Shown: positions 1 to 10,340 of the stretch, one piece after another
How positions within the stretch are numbered: position 1 is the stretch's first letter
Layout of the letters: every line of letters starts with the position of its first letter
DNA from: Embiotoca jacksoni
Lineage: Eukaryota > Chordata > Actinopteri > Embiotocidae
Assembly: GCA_022577435.1 (NCBI GenBank)
Contig: JAKOON010000005.1
Location: 15,346,724 to 15,410,723 of the forward strand
DNA length: 64,000 bases
Direction: 5' to 3'
Position numbers and translations under genes: made by a program
Notes under the pieces: model-generated
What the model saw: only the letters and a program-made list of their open reading frames with translations
The model's database searches: none
Told to the model about the DNA's origin: nothing

Positions 1-811
1 GAAACACAATGGGGGCATACTTTCTGAACACGACTATTAAGCAATAATGACGTGGCTCAAGTCCAAGCCGTTTGCTGTCCAGTGTCTGCAGATTAAGATA
101 TGCCCCACCATGTATTAATCAAATAGTCTGCGTAAGGGCAGTGTGTGAGCACATGGTTCTCCAGTGTCTGCGCATGCGTCCAGGGGCAGAAATTCAGTTT
201 TGTTTTTTCCATCTTCTTTTTAACCAGAAAGGAAAAGAGAAACTTTTGAATTTTACAGTGGTGCTCCAGTTGGAAATGCAAATCGTTGCCGTTTATGATT
301 GCTGTGGTTTTGGGTCTTTTTTTTTTTTTTTTTTTGTAACAAAGTCCTGATTCGTTATTCCAGAAGTGACCATTGCCCTCAACCTAACTTGCACCGTAAT
401 AATGTCCCTGGTGTACAGTCCTATAAACATTTGACTAAATACTCTATTAACATATTGAACAAACAGAAAAAAAACAAAGAAACCCAGGAGTATCCTATTG
501 CAGGAAATAACTAGTCTCATTTTCTCTGTAACTGATTCCAGGAAAGGAGCTACATGAGAGAAAGAAGTCAAGCGGTGGGATTTAGAACACTGAACAAGAT
601 AGATTCTTCCAAATTCTAATTGGAGAACAGTTGATTTAATTGGTATCCATTTGGCTGACAAAAGAAAGCAAGAGTAGTGGGCAGGCAGGAATGCCTCTGG
701 GGCCGATGTGAACATGAAGTGGCTCTGCTCAACGCTCAGGGACGGATCACTTCCAAAGACAAACCGTGGGAGCTGGCAGGACAGATTGCAGTGGGAGGGA
801 AGGGGAGGGAG
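1..811. other. Noncoding left edge
   Basis: No credible gene. The short open frames on both strands are interrupted by a 19-T run at 317-335, and the largest minus-strand frame is mainly a translation of the neighbouring CA repeat. The rest is unique-looking sequence of mixed composition. I see no splice-bounded exon and no recognisable repeat family. Confidence 0.6.
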
Positions 812-813
812 GT

Positions 814-868
<55 letters not shown>

Positions 869-886
869 GGTGGAGGGGGGGGGGGG
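812..886. repeat. (GT)n microsatellite followed by a 12-G run
   Basis: A near-perfect GT dinucleotide array runs to about 867 and is followed within 8 bases by twelve consecutive Gs at 875-886. Open frames across it encode only alternating Cys-Val or Thr-His and are artefacts. Confidence 0.97.
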
Positions 887-1884
887 TAAATTCATGGTGG
901 AGTGAGGAGCTTTCAATAGAGAGGCATCTTTATTTGGAGAAGGAAGCATTTTAGATGCAAAACGGAACTCCCACTATGGGTAGTAATGTGTAATGTGACT
1001 CTGACCCTGAGATGAGAGAAGTGGATATGGTTCAGCGGGTCTTTGGTGACAGACAACTCCAAATCCTCGTGACCAAAACAAACTGTTTGATTCGCGAGCA
1101 TTAGAGAGCACATGATAACATTTATTACACGAATTAATTTGAGACAGATGAAAGCATGCAGATGATCTCTTAAAGTTTAGATTAAACCACGGGAGCCTTT
1201 TTGCTCTTCAAATTAAATCCATCAGAGGCATTATGTTTTGGGAATGCCTGAAGGTCAGTCAATAATAATCTCTTTACAGATGTTGTAATAGCAGTCATTA
1301 TCGGGACAAGGCTGGCCTTCACAATCAGCAACAAGGTTTTGTTTTTATGTCAAGACCTAATCACAAAGCGCTCCTCCTTTGTGTGCGAGCTTGTGTTGTC
1401 TGCGGATGAAAAATGTAGTCAGAGGTGTGTTGCACTGCAGCTTGTGCAGAGCAGAAGGGGGAACCCAGGTGTTGGAGTGTTTTTACTGCCTCTGTAGAGA
1501 GGAAGGGTGGGAGAGCGAGGGCAGATGACCTGGAGGGGGTTCAGAGGCAGGGGCCGTGCTTGGGAGACCTTCACAGCCTGCCTCAGGGGGATACAGCCAC
1601 TGCTTATCTCTTCCTACACTTTTACTTCTTTTTTATCCTCTTCCACAGTACTGATTTCATTTCCCTTTCCTCTCAGTTTAGGAGGACGAGCGCTCCGGCA
1701 TTATTTCCTACCAACGCCAGCCATTGTATTATCTGCTGACGTGCATTTTCTGAGTGGAAATGCTCCTTTCTTCTCTTTTGCAGCAAATATTTGAACCTGG
1801 CTGGATTATAAATCTTAGCGTTGAAGTACTCTGGGATTAGTGTGCCTTTTAATCATTTATGGAGTGCGGGCCAATTTGGAGCAC
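887..1884. other. Unique noncoding sequence
   Basis: No gene recognised. A pyrimidine stretch ending in TTTTGCAG near 1765-1783 resembles a splice acceptor, but no domain or donor follows. No transposon ends seen. Confidence 0.55.
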
Positions 1885-1901
1885 AACACACAGACACGCA
1901 C

Positions 1902-1981
<80 letters not shown>

Positions 1982-2009
1982 ACACACAGACAGACAGACA
2001 CACAGACAC
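1885..2009. repeat. (CA)n microsatellite with CAGA interruptions
   Basis: About 125 bases of CA dinucleotides with a few CG and CAGA variants, degrading into CAGACA units at the right end. The interruptions suggest an old array. Confidence 0.97.
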
Positions 2010-2760
2010 CCCTACAAAGACGTAGTATTATCAGGATGACATTAATGGTTCTACACAAGATCTCTTCTCTTGTATTCAGTTTGAAAGCCCGGTTACAGTG
2101 GCTCTTTTCCCGTAGTGACTACAGTAGGTTTTAATCCTCCTACAGTGTATGACAGGCTTGCCCTCACCTTGCCCAGCACTTAAAGAAGCAATCTTTCAAA
2201 AAGTCCCCTTAAAGCCTATGTGAATGTGCGTCCGTTCAGAGTAGAGTGCAGTATGCTGATGGAGAATGGGCCCATTCCTGATGTAAATGAAGAGATGCAT
2301 ATCAGTGTTAATCCATTGCTTTGTAGTCACGGCCATACCCAAAGTCTGTCTAATTTCCCTCACACTCCCTTTTGCAGCCAGAAGTGTATCGATCGGCAGT
2401 AATTGAAGTGTACTTGATAATCCGTAAGGCAACAGGGGAGAGGGAGACCCTCAACTCTCACATCGATGCACACAGAATGGGGCTGTGGGGTTGTGTGTGT
2501 TTGAGTGTGAGTGTGTGGCGCGGTGCAAGGGGGTGGGGGGTGGGGGGGCTCTGTAATGTATGGGCGGGTAAGGCAACACCCCCCTCACGGCTTCTTCTCA
2601 GCTGATTAAACTCATTGAGAGCCAGACAAGTGGAACAAATAGATATAAAGGTTTGCCTGGCAGCTTACAGCCATTCAGATTTCTTCATTGAAACGGCAAG
2701 CACCGCATCTACATGGCCTGCTTTATGCTAACATTAAGCAACTGGAGTGGCTGGTTTTTT
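2010..2760. other. Unique noncoding sequence with G-rich motif
   Basis: No gene recognised. G runs of 5, 6 and 7 at 2529-2533, 2535-2540 and 2542-2548, separated by single Ts, can form a G-quadruplex on the plus strand. Just upstream, about 2340-2440, is mixed-composition sequence with a pyrimidine tract and TTTTGCAG. It reads like a single-copy element, but no coding domain follows. Confidence 0.5.
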
Positions 2761-2782
2761 GTTGTTGTTGTTGTTGTTGTTG
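2761..2782. repeat. (GTT)n trinucleotide repeat
   Basis: Seven GTT units flanked by T runs on both sides. Confidence 0.95.
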
Positions 2783-3921
2783 GGTTTTTTTACATTGCGG
2801 ACTGCACTCGCTGAGATATCTCAGGTGGAAACTTTAAGAATATGAATAGATGCATTTCTCTTTCAGGCCAATTAAAGGTGCTGCACAGATGGACCTGTCA
2901 TGTTGGTGATTTCTCTTTAAACACAACAGCAGGCTAAAAGCACAGTGTGTTGTTTGCAGAATTTGGCTACTAGTGTTACTGGTTTAATTTGGACAAAAGC
3001 AACATTACTGATTTTAAGAGGTGTTTACTTTTGCTATTAATTAGCTAGAATATAAGAATTTTTAACAATCAAGAAATGTCTGGCCTAACCCCATCACATA
3101 ATTTGTTCTCATCGCAACAGGTTGGCCTGTTTTTCATAACCCCATGTGTGTTTGTCATCGTGCCTGTTTCAAGCTAATATTTTTGACACCCTGTTAATGT
3201 TTGTTCTATGTTTTAATTTCACCATCTGGTTGTTATTTGAATGGACAAGGGCCATGTACTGTAATAGATTGTTTTATTTGTCCAGATATGTAACTAATAA
3301 ACAATTGGGAATTCAGAGCATCAGATAAACGATGAAAACCAGACAAGGAACTTTGTTTTCTTGTGCCTTTTTAGGAAAAGTTGAATAGATAGATTAAGTT
3401 GTGAGCTGAAACTGAGTAGGAATGAATTATCATATTAAAGCTTTTTAATTTAACACAAAACAATTATGCAGCAACACACTTCATATATTGTTCAGCCTAA
3501 AAAACATACAATTAAATTGGGTTTTTTTTCAAAAATCAAAAAAATATAGATTACTCTCTTTCCTCTGTTAATTAACATGTGTTTTTGTTTTGAGGTTGTG
3601 ACGTAGTAATAGATTATTAGCGGCACTTGACAAAAAGAAAAACAACCCTGGAATCTTCAAGTCTGAGGCTGATGAGTGATTATGGTCTCTCTGCGGATGT
3701 GGAAGCAGTTACTAGATGGCTGGTGGCACAATAAAGGGCACGCAGATTAAAGATGATTAAGAAAATGTCTCATCTGTAAATGTTATGTGATGATATTGAG
3801 ATATTGAAAGTCGTTATATTCCTACAATGATGATCATGACTGTGATGTCTGATTACATAATAATAGTTCCCCCTGCTAATGACGACGATGACGGTACCCG
3901 TGATGCTGTCTGTTACTCTTA
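2783..3921. other. AT-rich noncoding sequence
   Basis: No gene, RNA or recognisable transposon. The stretch is AT-rich with scattered A and T runs. Confidence 0.55.
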
Positions 3922-4080
3922 TTAAAGGATAACTGTGGTGATTTTCAGATTTTCATTTCAAATACTATGTATTGTCGTCTTTATAGTCATCCCAATTTAG
4001 GCTACAGGATAACACGATATATGTGAAAGATTTTGGCACAAATTGTGTCGGAAAAAATACAAAATATATCATTTTAATTG
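3922..4080 (+). mobile_element. Possible decayed miniature transposon fragment
   Basis: The start TTAAAGGATAACTGTGGTGA resembles the terminal sequence of a dispersed teleost miniature inverted-repeat transposon that I recall with the core AAAGGATAACTCCGGTGA. I could not find the opposite inverted end (expected to contain TTATCCTTT) nearby, so this would be a one-ended fragment. The family assignment is from memory and weak. Confidence 0.3.
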
Positions 4081-4403
4081 CGGTATTGGGGTGAGATGAA
4101 AGGACTGAAGCTTTCTTTTTCAGCTTGTTTATCAATTATCTGTGGCCCCTGATTGGTGTTTGGTATTCAACCCCTCAAGAGCCATCGAAGCTCAGTTTTT
4201 CAGAATTTTGTTTTATTCACAGGACAAGAAAAAACATTGAAACCATGAAACAAAAGTAAAAACCGAATCAAACCAGTCTTAAGGAAAAAATATATATAAT
4301 TATATTAACTCTACAATTATCTTTCAATGTCATTTGATAATACACCATGCTGCAGGCCAACTTACCCACAACGGCACCCGATAAGCATTATGGGTATAAG
4401 AAG
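4081..4403. other. AT-rich noncoding sequence
   Basis: No gene or clear repeat seen. The interval separates two transposon-derived segments. Confidence 0.5.
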
Positions 4404-4705
4404 CAGCGGCTGACCGATACTGGACTTCTCGGGGCTGATGCCGATATTATGAAGTAAAAATAAGTCTGATATCAGAATATTGACTTCATGGTGGTCATCA
4501 AACACTTTTGTGACAAAGATATGTAATGTTTTACAATTAAATGATGAACTTTATCGTACAAAATGACATCAATGGACTAAAAGTTAACTTCACTGGGAAT
4601 GTAACAATTCTAAATAACTCTAAATCTTAAGCAAAAAAAAACCCCACACACAATTAAAACTGGTTTTAAATTATCCCAAGCATATTTTACTGCATAATGA
4701 TATGT
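4404..4705 (+). mobile_element. Nonautonomous DNA transposon, copy A (right end lost)
   Basis: This is one of three diverged copies of a repeat also found at 30510-30866 and 37063-37446. Its left end is CAGCGGCTGACCGATACTGG. All three copies share the exact block TGACAAAGATATGTAA (here 4511-4526) at an equivalent place, followed by an AT-rich body. The right terminal part is missing, and the sequence runs into an A/CAA repeat. There is no transposase reading frame. Terminal CAG and the CCGATAC motifs suggest a hAT-like miniature element, which is inference. Confidence 0.7.
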
Positions 4706-4738
4706 AAAAAAAAAAAACAACAACAACAACAAAAAAAA
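4706..4738. repeat. A-run with (CAA)n
   Basis: A12, then about four CAA units, then A8. It lies where the right end of the transposon copy at 4404 should be. Confidence 0.95.
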
Positions 4739-4799
4739 CGTTTTCATTTTGGAAAACTTTGGACCACTGGACACCAAAATCAGACAATTGTTGAAAGGC

Positions 4800-5102
4800 C
4801 TGAGGTCTAATCAATACACCAGAGTATCTCAACATTATGTTTGGTTATACTACATCGATTCTCAGAAACCCTGTACATTTTTTGTATTAATAATTGATGT
4901 GCAAACATTCGTGGCAGACAGTGGCACATTTTGTGTTGCGTTCAATCCTCTGACTGGTAGATAGCAGTGCAATAATATATCTTCGGGAAATAATGTACGA
5001 GGGCAACCCCACAGTGCATCGCTTGCTTGTAGTATCGCAGTGTGTTGAATCGTATCATTAACGTATCTCATCACCAGATGTTTCGCCAAAACACAACCCT
5101 AA
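4800..5102 (-). mobile_element. Decayed DNA transposon with a GTGTTTTGG-type end
   Basis: The right end reads (minus strand) TATTAGGGTTGTGTTTTGGC, followed inward by sequence rich in ATACG and ATCG motifs. I associate this pattern with hAT-like miniature elements in teleosts. An internal ACATCGATTCTCAGAAACCC at 4852-4871 fits the same family. The left boundary was not resolved and 4800 is a guess. No transposase frame. Confidence 0.45.
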
Positions 5103-5297
5103 TAAGAAACTACATCTATTTCTTATAAAACTGTCACAATTAAGTGTTCTCTTTGGTATTATAGTAATTGTGATTTCTATAATGTTTTATAGTTTGGACA
5201 TGAATGCATTATTCAATTAATTTCTGTACACTGCACCCTTTCTAGACCTTTACACACAACCCTGACACGTTTGGGCCTGTCTGACCCGCTTGTCTCA
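5103..5297. other. Short unique spacer
   Basis: AT-rich sequence grading into the CA repeat. Nothing recognised. Confidence 0.5.
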
Positions 5298-5350
5298 GAC
5301 ACACACACACACACACAGACACACACACACACACACACACAGACATACAC
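5298..5350. repeat. (CA)n microsatellite with CAGA interruptions
   Basis: About 53 bases of CA dinucleotides with two CAGA variants, followed by a purine-rich GGGAGA stretch. Confidence 0.97.
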
Positions 5351-5910
5351 AGAGGGAGAGGGAGAGAAATGTTTCACAGATCGTCTCACCCTGCAGAGAA
5401 AATAAGAAATAACCATAACTCCTTCCACTGCCAACCCGCCCTGCATGACCCCTGTTTTAAGTGGGTAGCAGGTAATTGCTGAGGCGGTGTTACCCATCAG
5501 CCTACAAGTCCATGTGTGCCTTATGTGTCATCTCTATTTATTATATTCTGCACGCTCCCTGGGCCTTGGTAATCAATTTCACAAGGATACAGGGCTGATA
5601 TCAGCTGCCGTGCACATTATGAGGCGAGCCCTCCTCTTATCAAGTGCAGAATTGCTGGCTAGAGGTCATGAACAGATAAACAGGGATGTAACACAACTCC
5701 CCCCACTCACCTGCCCCCCACCCCACCCCCACCCCCACCACCACCACTGAACACAAAGGTGGGAAGGTGATGTTGTGAGGGGGGTACAAAGAACAAAACA
5801 CCCAGCAAGGAAAAGGTCGTGACCCTTGTAAGGTGCCTCTTGTTACGCCCGACCTTCAGAATTTCATCATCAGTGCTTCTGTCTGCTTAATAATTCGGAA
5901 GCTACCCGTC

Positions 5911-5913
<3 letters not shown>
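5351..5913. promoter_or_regulatory. Candidate conserved noncoding element
   Basis: The stretch 5540-5690 is free of repeats and dense in factor-like motifs: a homeodomain-type TAATCAAT at 5570-5577, the perfect palindrome CTGATATCAG at 5595-5604, and an overlapping CAGCTG E-box at 5602-5607. C-rich runs at 5714-5736 can form a G-quadruplex on the minus strand and are followed by a short CCA repeat to 5748. Enhancer function is inferred from texture only; no alignment was possible. Confidence 0.3.

Positions 5914-5942
<29 letters not shown>
5914..5942. repeat. (CT)n microsatellite
   Basis: About 14 perfect CT units. Confidence 0.97.
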
Positions 5943-5944
<2 letters not shown>

Positions 5945-6797
5945 AGTCAGCGTATGTGGGTGTGTGCATGTTTGTGTGCGGCGGGGTTATGAGGCCTGCA
6001 GACACCCTCTCCCTGATTATCTCCAAGCACTCTTTGCAGACCTTTATAGACCAACCACAACTCCATCAATCATTTGCCCCGCTGTCTTACTCCTCAGGCT
6101 GACCCATGTCCCACCTCACCACTGCTGGGCTAATATTATCTAAAGCTGTGCCTGTAGTGGTATGCAATGTCTAAAAAAAAAACAACAACAACAACAACAA
6201 AAGTGATTTCTTCCTTCTTAACTTTGGGGTTTAAAATATACATATTCATCATGTTTTGAGGGCAGGGAAGCAGATGTAGTCAAATTGACTTCAGTATTAC
6301 ATTTTACCCCCCCCCCCCCCCCCCCCCCCCACCCCTCCAACATCAAGTCAATATCGCTGCAGAGGTTCGGTGTTCGCCTGCCACAGTCGGTGCGAGAATT
6401 AAGAATCTATGTTTAAACATGCTTTCAGCTCTAAAGGAGACATGTCAGACGAAAAAAAAAAAAAAAAAAAGTGTTTAGAGAGATCATTTGTGGTCAGTGG
6501 ACAAGTCGTGCAGCGGTAGAAATGTCATGCAGTTGCATCAGCCTTAGTCAACATTAATTATGAGTCCATCTTTGTTTACTCATCCCGCACCCCACACCGG
6601 CAGCTGTGCATATTTGCCAAGAGGATTGGATCTCCATGTCACTATATTTTGGTGATGTGCCTATACTATCGACCTTGTGTGTTTGAGGAAAGACGTTATT
6701 ATTAATCGCTAAACAGGTCAACCCCTGCGATGCACATTTAAATACCGAAGGAGTGGCGTTTTTGAAAGATACAGGTTCGTGAATCATTTTGTGGCGC
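5943..6797. other. Noncoding sequence with several simple repeats
   Basis: The interval contains an A-run with (CAA)n at 6171-6202, 24 consecutive Cs at 6307-6330 and 19 As at 6452-6470. The intervening sequence is unique and has no convincing gene. Confidence 0.7.
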
Positions 6798-6880
6798 TTT
6801 TTTTTTTTCTTTTCTTTTCTTTTCTTTTCTTTTCTTTTCTTTTCTTTTCTTTTCTTTTCTTTTCTTTTCTTTTCTTTTCC
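6798..6880. repeat. (TTTTC)n pentanucleotide microsatellite
   Basis: About 16 nearly perfect TTTTC units form an uninterrupted 83-base pyrimidine strand. Frames across it encode only Phe/Leu/Ser or Lys/Arg/Glu repeats. Confidence 0.97.
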
Positions 6881-7179
6881 GGACTCAGAGTTTCACTCTG
6901 GTCACCTGCCTTTTGTTGTAGACATGTGTCTGGCTCCATGAACCTGCCCCCGCCGCACAGCTGACCTTGCGCAGCCTTTCCAGGCCAAAGACTTGATGAG
7001 TGTTTTTTTTTAGCCCATCCCCCAACATCCCTCGGCATGTGCGCTGCACATCCGCTCCGTCATTAAACCCTCCACCCGTGGCTTTAGGACCCAACCATAT
7101 GGTGCAGCTAGTGGAGTGCTGCAAGAAAGGCTTGGCTTTGGTCATAATCTGATGAATCTTTCTGGGAAAAGAGGTTTTC
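6881..7179. other. Unique noncoding sequence
   Basis: Moderately GC-rich sequence leading into the CpG-rich islet. No gene recognised. Confidence 0.5.
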
Positions 7180-7500
7180 TATGATGACGTCACAAGCAAT
7201 CGCCTGGACAGCAATCTGCACGGGCATGTTCGCGTGTGCATGCGTGCATCCTGCATATTTTGGGCGTCATGCACCGTTTGCGGCTCTCGGCACACGTTTA
7301 AAAGTGACAAATCAGGGAGAGGGACAGGAATCCTGAAGAGACACTCAAGTGACACGTCGCGGGACCACATTTGTGCTCAATAAAACTGTGACGAAAACGT
7401 TCACCCTCTGAACTACAGCAAAACAACTTGCAACACTTTGCAATAAACTTAAACCTTCACGTGACTGTCGAGAGTACGCAGCCACGACGACGTGCGTTAT
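7180..7500. promoter_or_regulatory. CpG-rich islet with full CRE and E-box
   Basis: A hand count gives about 23 CpGs in 321 bases, near the number expected from base composition, whereas surrounding sequence is CpG-poor. It carries a perfect palindromic cAMP-response element TGACGTCA at 7185-7192 and a CACGTG E-box at 7458-7463. A small unmethylated regulatory element or an unannotated noncoding-RNA promoter is possible, but no transcript structure is visible. Confidence 0.35.
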
Positions 7501-7687
7501 AGTGTTAAATACCTCAAAGAACAGACAAAATTGTTTAAGAGCCCTGGTACCTTGCGCGAGATGAAAGGTTGCCCTTGGAGTCGTTAAAGGCATGTTCAAT
7601 AGCAGCTCGAACAATAGTTGCCAGTTTCACAGTTAAGACATGACCAGTTGTCTGGCAACATGTTTAGTATGCAGCAAGCAGAGCGTA

Positions 7688-7688
<1 letters not shown>
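7501..7688. other. Short unique spacer
   Basis: No gene or repeat recognised. Confidence 0.5.

Positions 7689-7720
<32 letters not shown>
7689..7720. repeat. (CA)n microsatellite
   Basis: Sixteen perfect CA units. Confidence 0.97.
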
Positions 7721-7722
<2 letters not shown>

Positions 7723-9159
7723 GATGGAAGAGATTTTCTATGGCACACACAATCCAAAAGAAGCTATCAATTCCCTGACATAAGAGTGAATGGATATGGC
7801 TGATGTTCAGGCGATGTTATCGGCGCCCACGTACTGAATCCACGAGGCTGTGAGGTTCATGCTTGTACGGCCTGAGAGAAAACAGCGTAAATGAAAATCT
7901 TCGTCGGGCTATCATGCGTCAGGGACATGTGTTTATGTGCGTGCGTGTGTCAGAGAGAGATGTGCTTGGTGTTTTGTTATATAATGCTTCTGAACCCGTT
8001 TTTTTTTTTTTTTTTTAAGTTGTGGGTAGGTCACATTGTGACATCTCTGGACTGACAGATGTGCATATCGGAGGGGGGGGGGAACAAAACAAAAAAAAAA
8101 CGCCTGTTCAAATTTTGTAAATCTGGTATTTTGTAGGCCATAGTGCTGCGTTATCCAGTTGATGTCTGGTCATATTGGGTATTATCTGAGCACTGTTTTT
8201 ATTTTTCAATATTATTACTGTTTATAGCGACCTACTGACCCAAAAAGGCAGAAAACCAAATGTGGTCACAAAGCATAAGCTCATTTCCCCTTGGAAATTT
8301 GAATGAGTGTAATAGCAGAGGCAGCTTAAGGACAGAGAAATGTTCCCTTGTAATTTGAAATGTGTACAATTAATCCAAATTCCCTCATGCTGCAATGCTA
8401 ACTGAAATATTCAGCGATAAATTTATGTCCACTCTTCCTTTCACAAAACATTACGAACGATTTCCTGACCTGTAGATTTCAACGCTGCCTCTCACAAAGT
8501 TCACAGAGTCCATCCACACTTTAAAAAAAAACAACACACTAGCATTTAGTCTAATAGGCCTAAAGGCCTCTTGACTTTCTCATTTAGCTGTTTTGTGTAT
8601 GTCAGAGAAAGGGGGCAAAGGGGGAACACGGGGCCTTAAGCAGTAATTTCACCAGCCTGAAGTGTAATGCAGATGGGAATTATTAATTTGTATCTGCTTT
8701 GCTTCAGTTCTACCACTTACCGAAGAGGGGAAAAGTGTCATTCTATTCAATTTTTGTGTTTCTGAAGTCTGTGGTCTCGAGCACAGCCTGGTCCAGGGTC
8801 GTGAGTGTTAAATGTCAAGCCTTGTAGTGAGCTGTCAAAGAACAGAATAGGCCCGGGATGATTGATGACTGGAGAGCCTGAAACCAAAACCTCCCAATTG
8901 CAAATGCTACCTTGCGTTAGTCTTCTTACCCTCCTCCCCACTTTCTCGCTCCTAATAGTTGCACACTATAGAGCCGGGACAGCACTCGCATGCACACTCA
9001 CACCCAGTCACACAACCAGTTATGCTTCAACATACTAAAACTGTCTTCTCTGCGCACAGCCGGGAGTTGTTTTGTATGTATGTGGGGGCTTCTCTTGCAA
9101 ACTCTCCAAACATTTAATCCCACAGAAGAGAAGTAAACAATTTATTTTATTTCAGCGAC
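7721..9159. other. Unique noncoding sequence
   Basis: No gene recognised. It includes a T-run near 7999-8016 and adjoining G and A runs near 8072-8100. The block 8620-8710 is even in composition, with ATTATTAATTTG motifs, and could be an enhancer-like element, but this is only an impression. Confidence 0.5.
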
Positions 9160-9185
9160 TTTTTTTTTTTTTTTTTTTTTTTTTT
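9160..9185. repeat. Poly-T run (26)
   Basis: Twenty-six consecutive Ts. No retroelement body was recognised on either side. Confidence 0.95.
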
Positions 9186-9719
9186 GACTCGGGCTGTGAC
9201 ATTTGTATTAATGAGACTTTGGCAGAATTCAGAGGTTGACGAAATACGTTAGACAACATCTGAATGTACGAGAGAACTGAGCTTTGATGACAAGATTATT
9301 AATGGCGCGGACTACACCATACTTAACTCCATGCATATTCAGTGGAACCATACAGATGGGCCTCTGGCTGTGAAAAGTTTTCTGCTGTCTGCTTTAGGTC
9401 AAACAGTCGTATTTCTTTGTCAGTTAGCCTAAATAAGCTACTCCTACTGAAGAAGTCGCTCTAGGAAAACGCATCTAGGACAATACAAATTGAACGTCTG
9501 ATTATAAGTAATAAAGATAATTCATTTTTCCACATTATCCAAAATAAAATAATATTTAATTATAACTACCGATTCATAATGTTTTAAAAGTCCCACTAAA
9601 AATTGATTCGATCAAGTAAAAAGACCAATCATGTGCTCTGATGCTGAAAATTGCCCGTGGGTGCTCGTATGCTCAATGTAATTATTGTATACTGATGGCC
9701 CGCGGAGTCTAAAACAGTC
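9186..9719. other. AT-rich noncoding sequence
   Basis: No gene or recognisable repeat family. Confidence 0.5.
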
Positions 9720-10340
9720 CAAATGTTTTTGCCCGCTAGTGTGTGACAGCTTTAACAAGGAGCACTTCTGATGAAGATATCTCCCTCAACACGGCAGTGA
9801 TCAAAGACCGTCATAGGATTACAATAGTTCCATTTGTCCGCCTTGGCAGGGACAGACATCCTGCTTACCGGATGGTTAATCAGAGACTCCCTCTATCATC
9901 TTCATCGGGATTGCCTGTGGTTTCGGACAATGTGTAAAAACGCGCTCACATTTCTTTATCTGCCTCTCTCCGCCACCGCCGCTCACTTGTCCCCCCCTCT
10001 GATGCTATCTCGTCTCAAAGCACTGCCTGTTTAGCAGAACAGCGAATTATCTTTTTCAACCCTCGGCACACTAATTACAATTTAGCACAGCTTTATTCTT
10101 TAAGGTGGGGGGGGGGGAGGAAAAAAAAAGTGTAAAGTTATAAAGCGGTGATTTCGATGTGACAGTTGTTGTTCTTGAGGCATATGCTACTCCTACACAT
10201 GTCACTCTCAAGTCCCCCCTATTAAAGCGAGCGTCATTTCACTCAGCTGTGGCGGAGAGCAAAGAGGCTGTGAAATCACAGCCTCAGAACAGCTCAGCAC
10301 CTGCCGATCTGACCCGCAGTGACAGGCCACGCTCCTCTTG
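9720..10340. promoter_or_regulatory. Candidate conserved noncoding element pair with 22-bp palindrome
   Basis: Two repeat-free blocks (9730-10090 and 10145-10340) are separated by a G-run near 10108. The first has a TCF/LEF-type GATCAAAG at 9799-9806 and a homeodomain-type TAATTA at 10072-10077. The second contains a perfect inverted repeat, GAGGCTGTGA at 10264-10273 and TCACAGCCTC at 10276-10285, with only two bases between the arms. Short open frames cross both blocks but show no domain. Regulatory function is inference from motif density. Confidence 0.35.

Noticed and set aside
1840..2058. Several overlapping frames encoding His-Thr or Cys-Val repeats
   Set aside because: They are direct translations of the CA/GT microsatellite on both strands. 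The same holds at 5213-5497, 32612-32673, 49865-50211 and 62067-62297.
2338..2440. Splice-acceptor-like CCCTTTTGCAG followed by a short open frame
   Set aside because: The frame runs into GT- and G-rich simple sequence, and no donor or domain is present.
3140..3330. 60-codon hydrophobic frame that could be a membrane peptide
   Set aside because: Phe/Leu richness follows from T-rich sequence; no other support.
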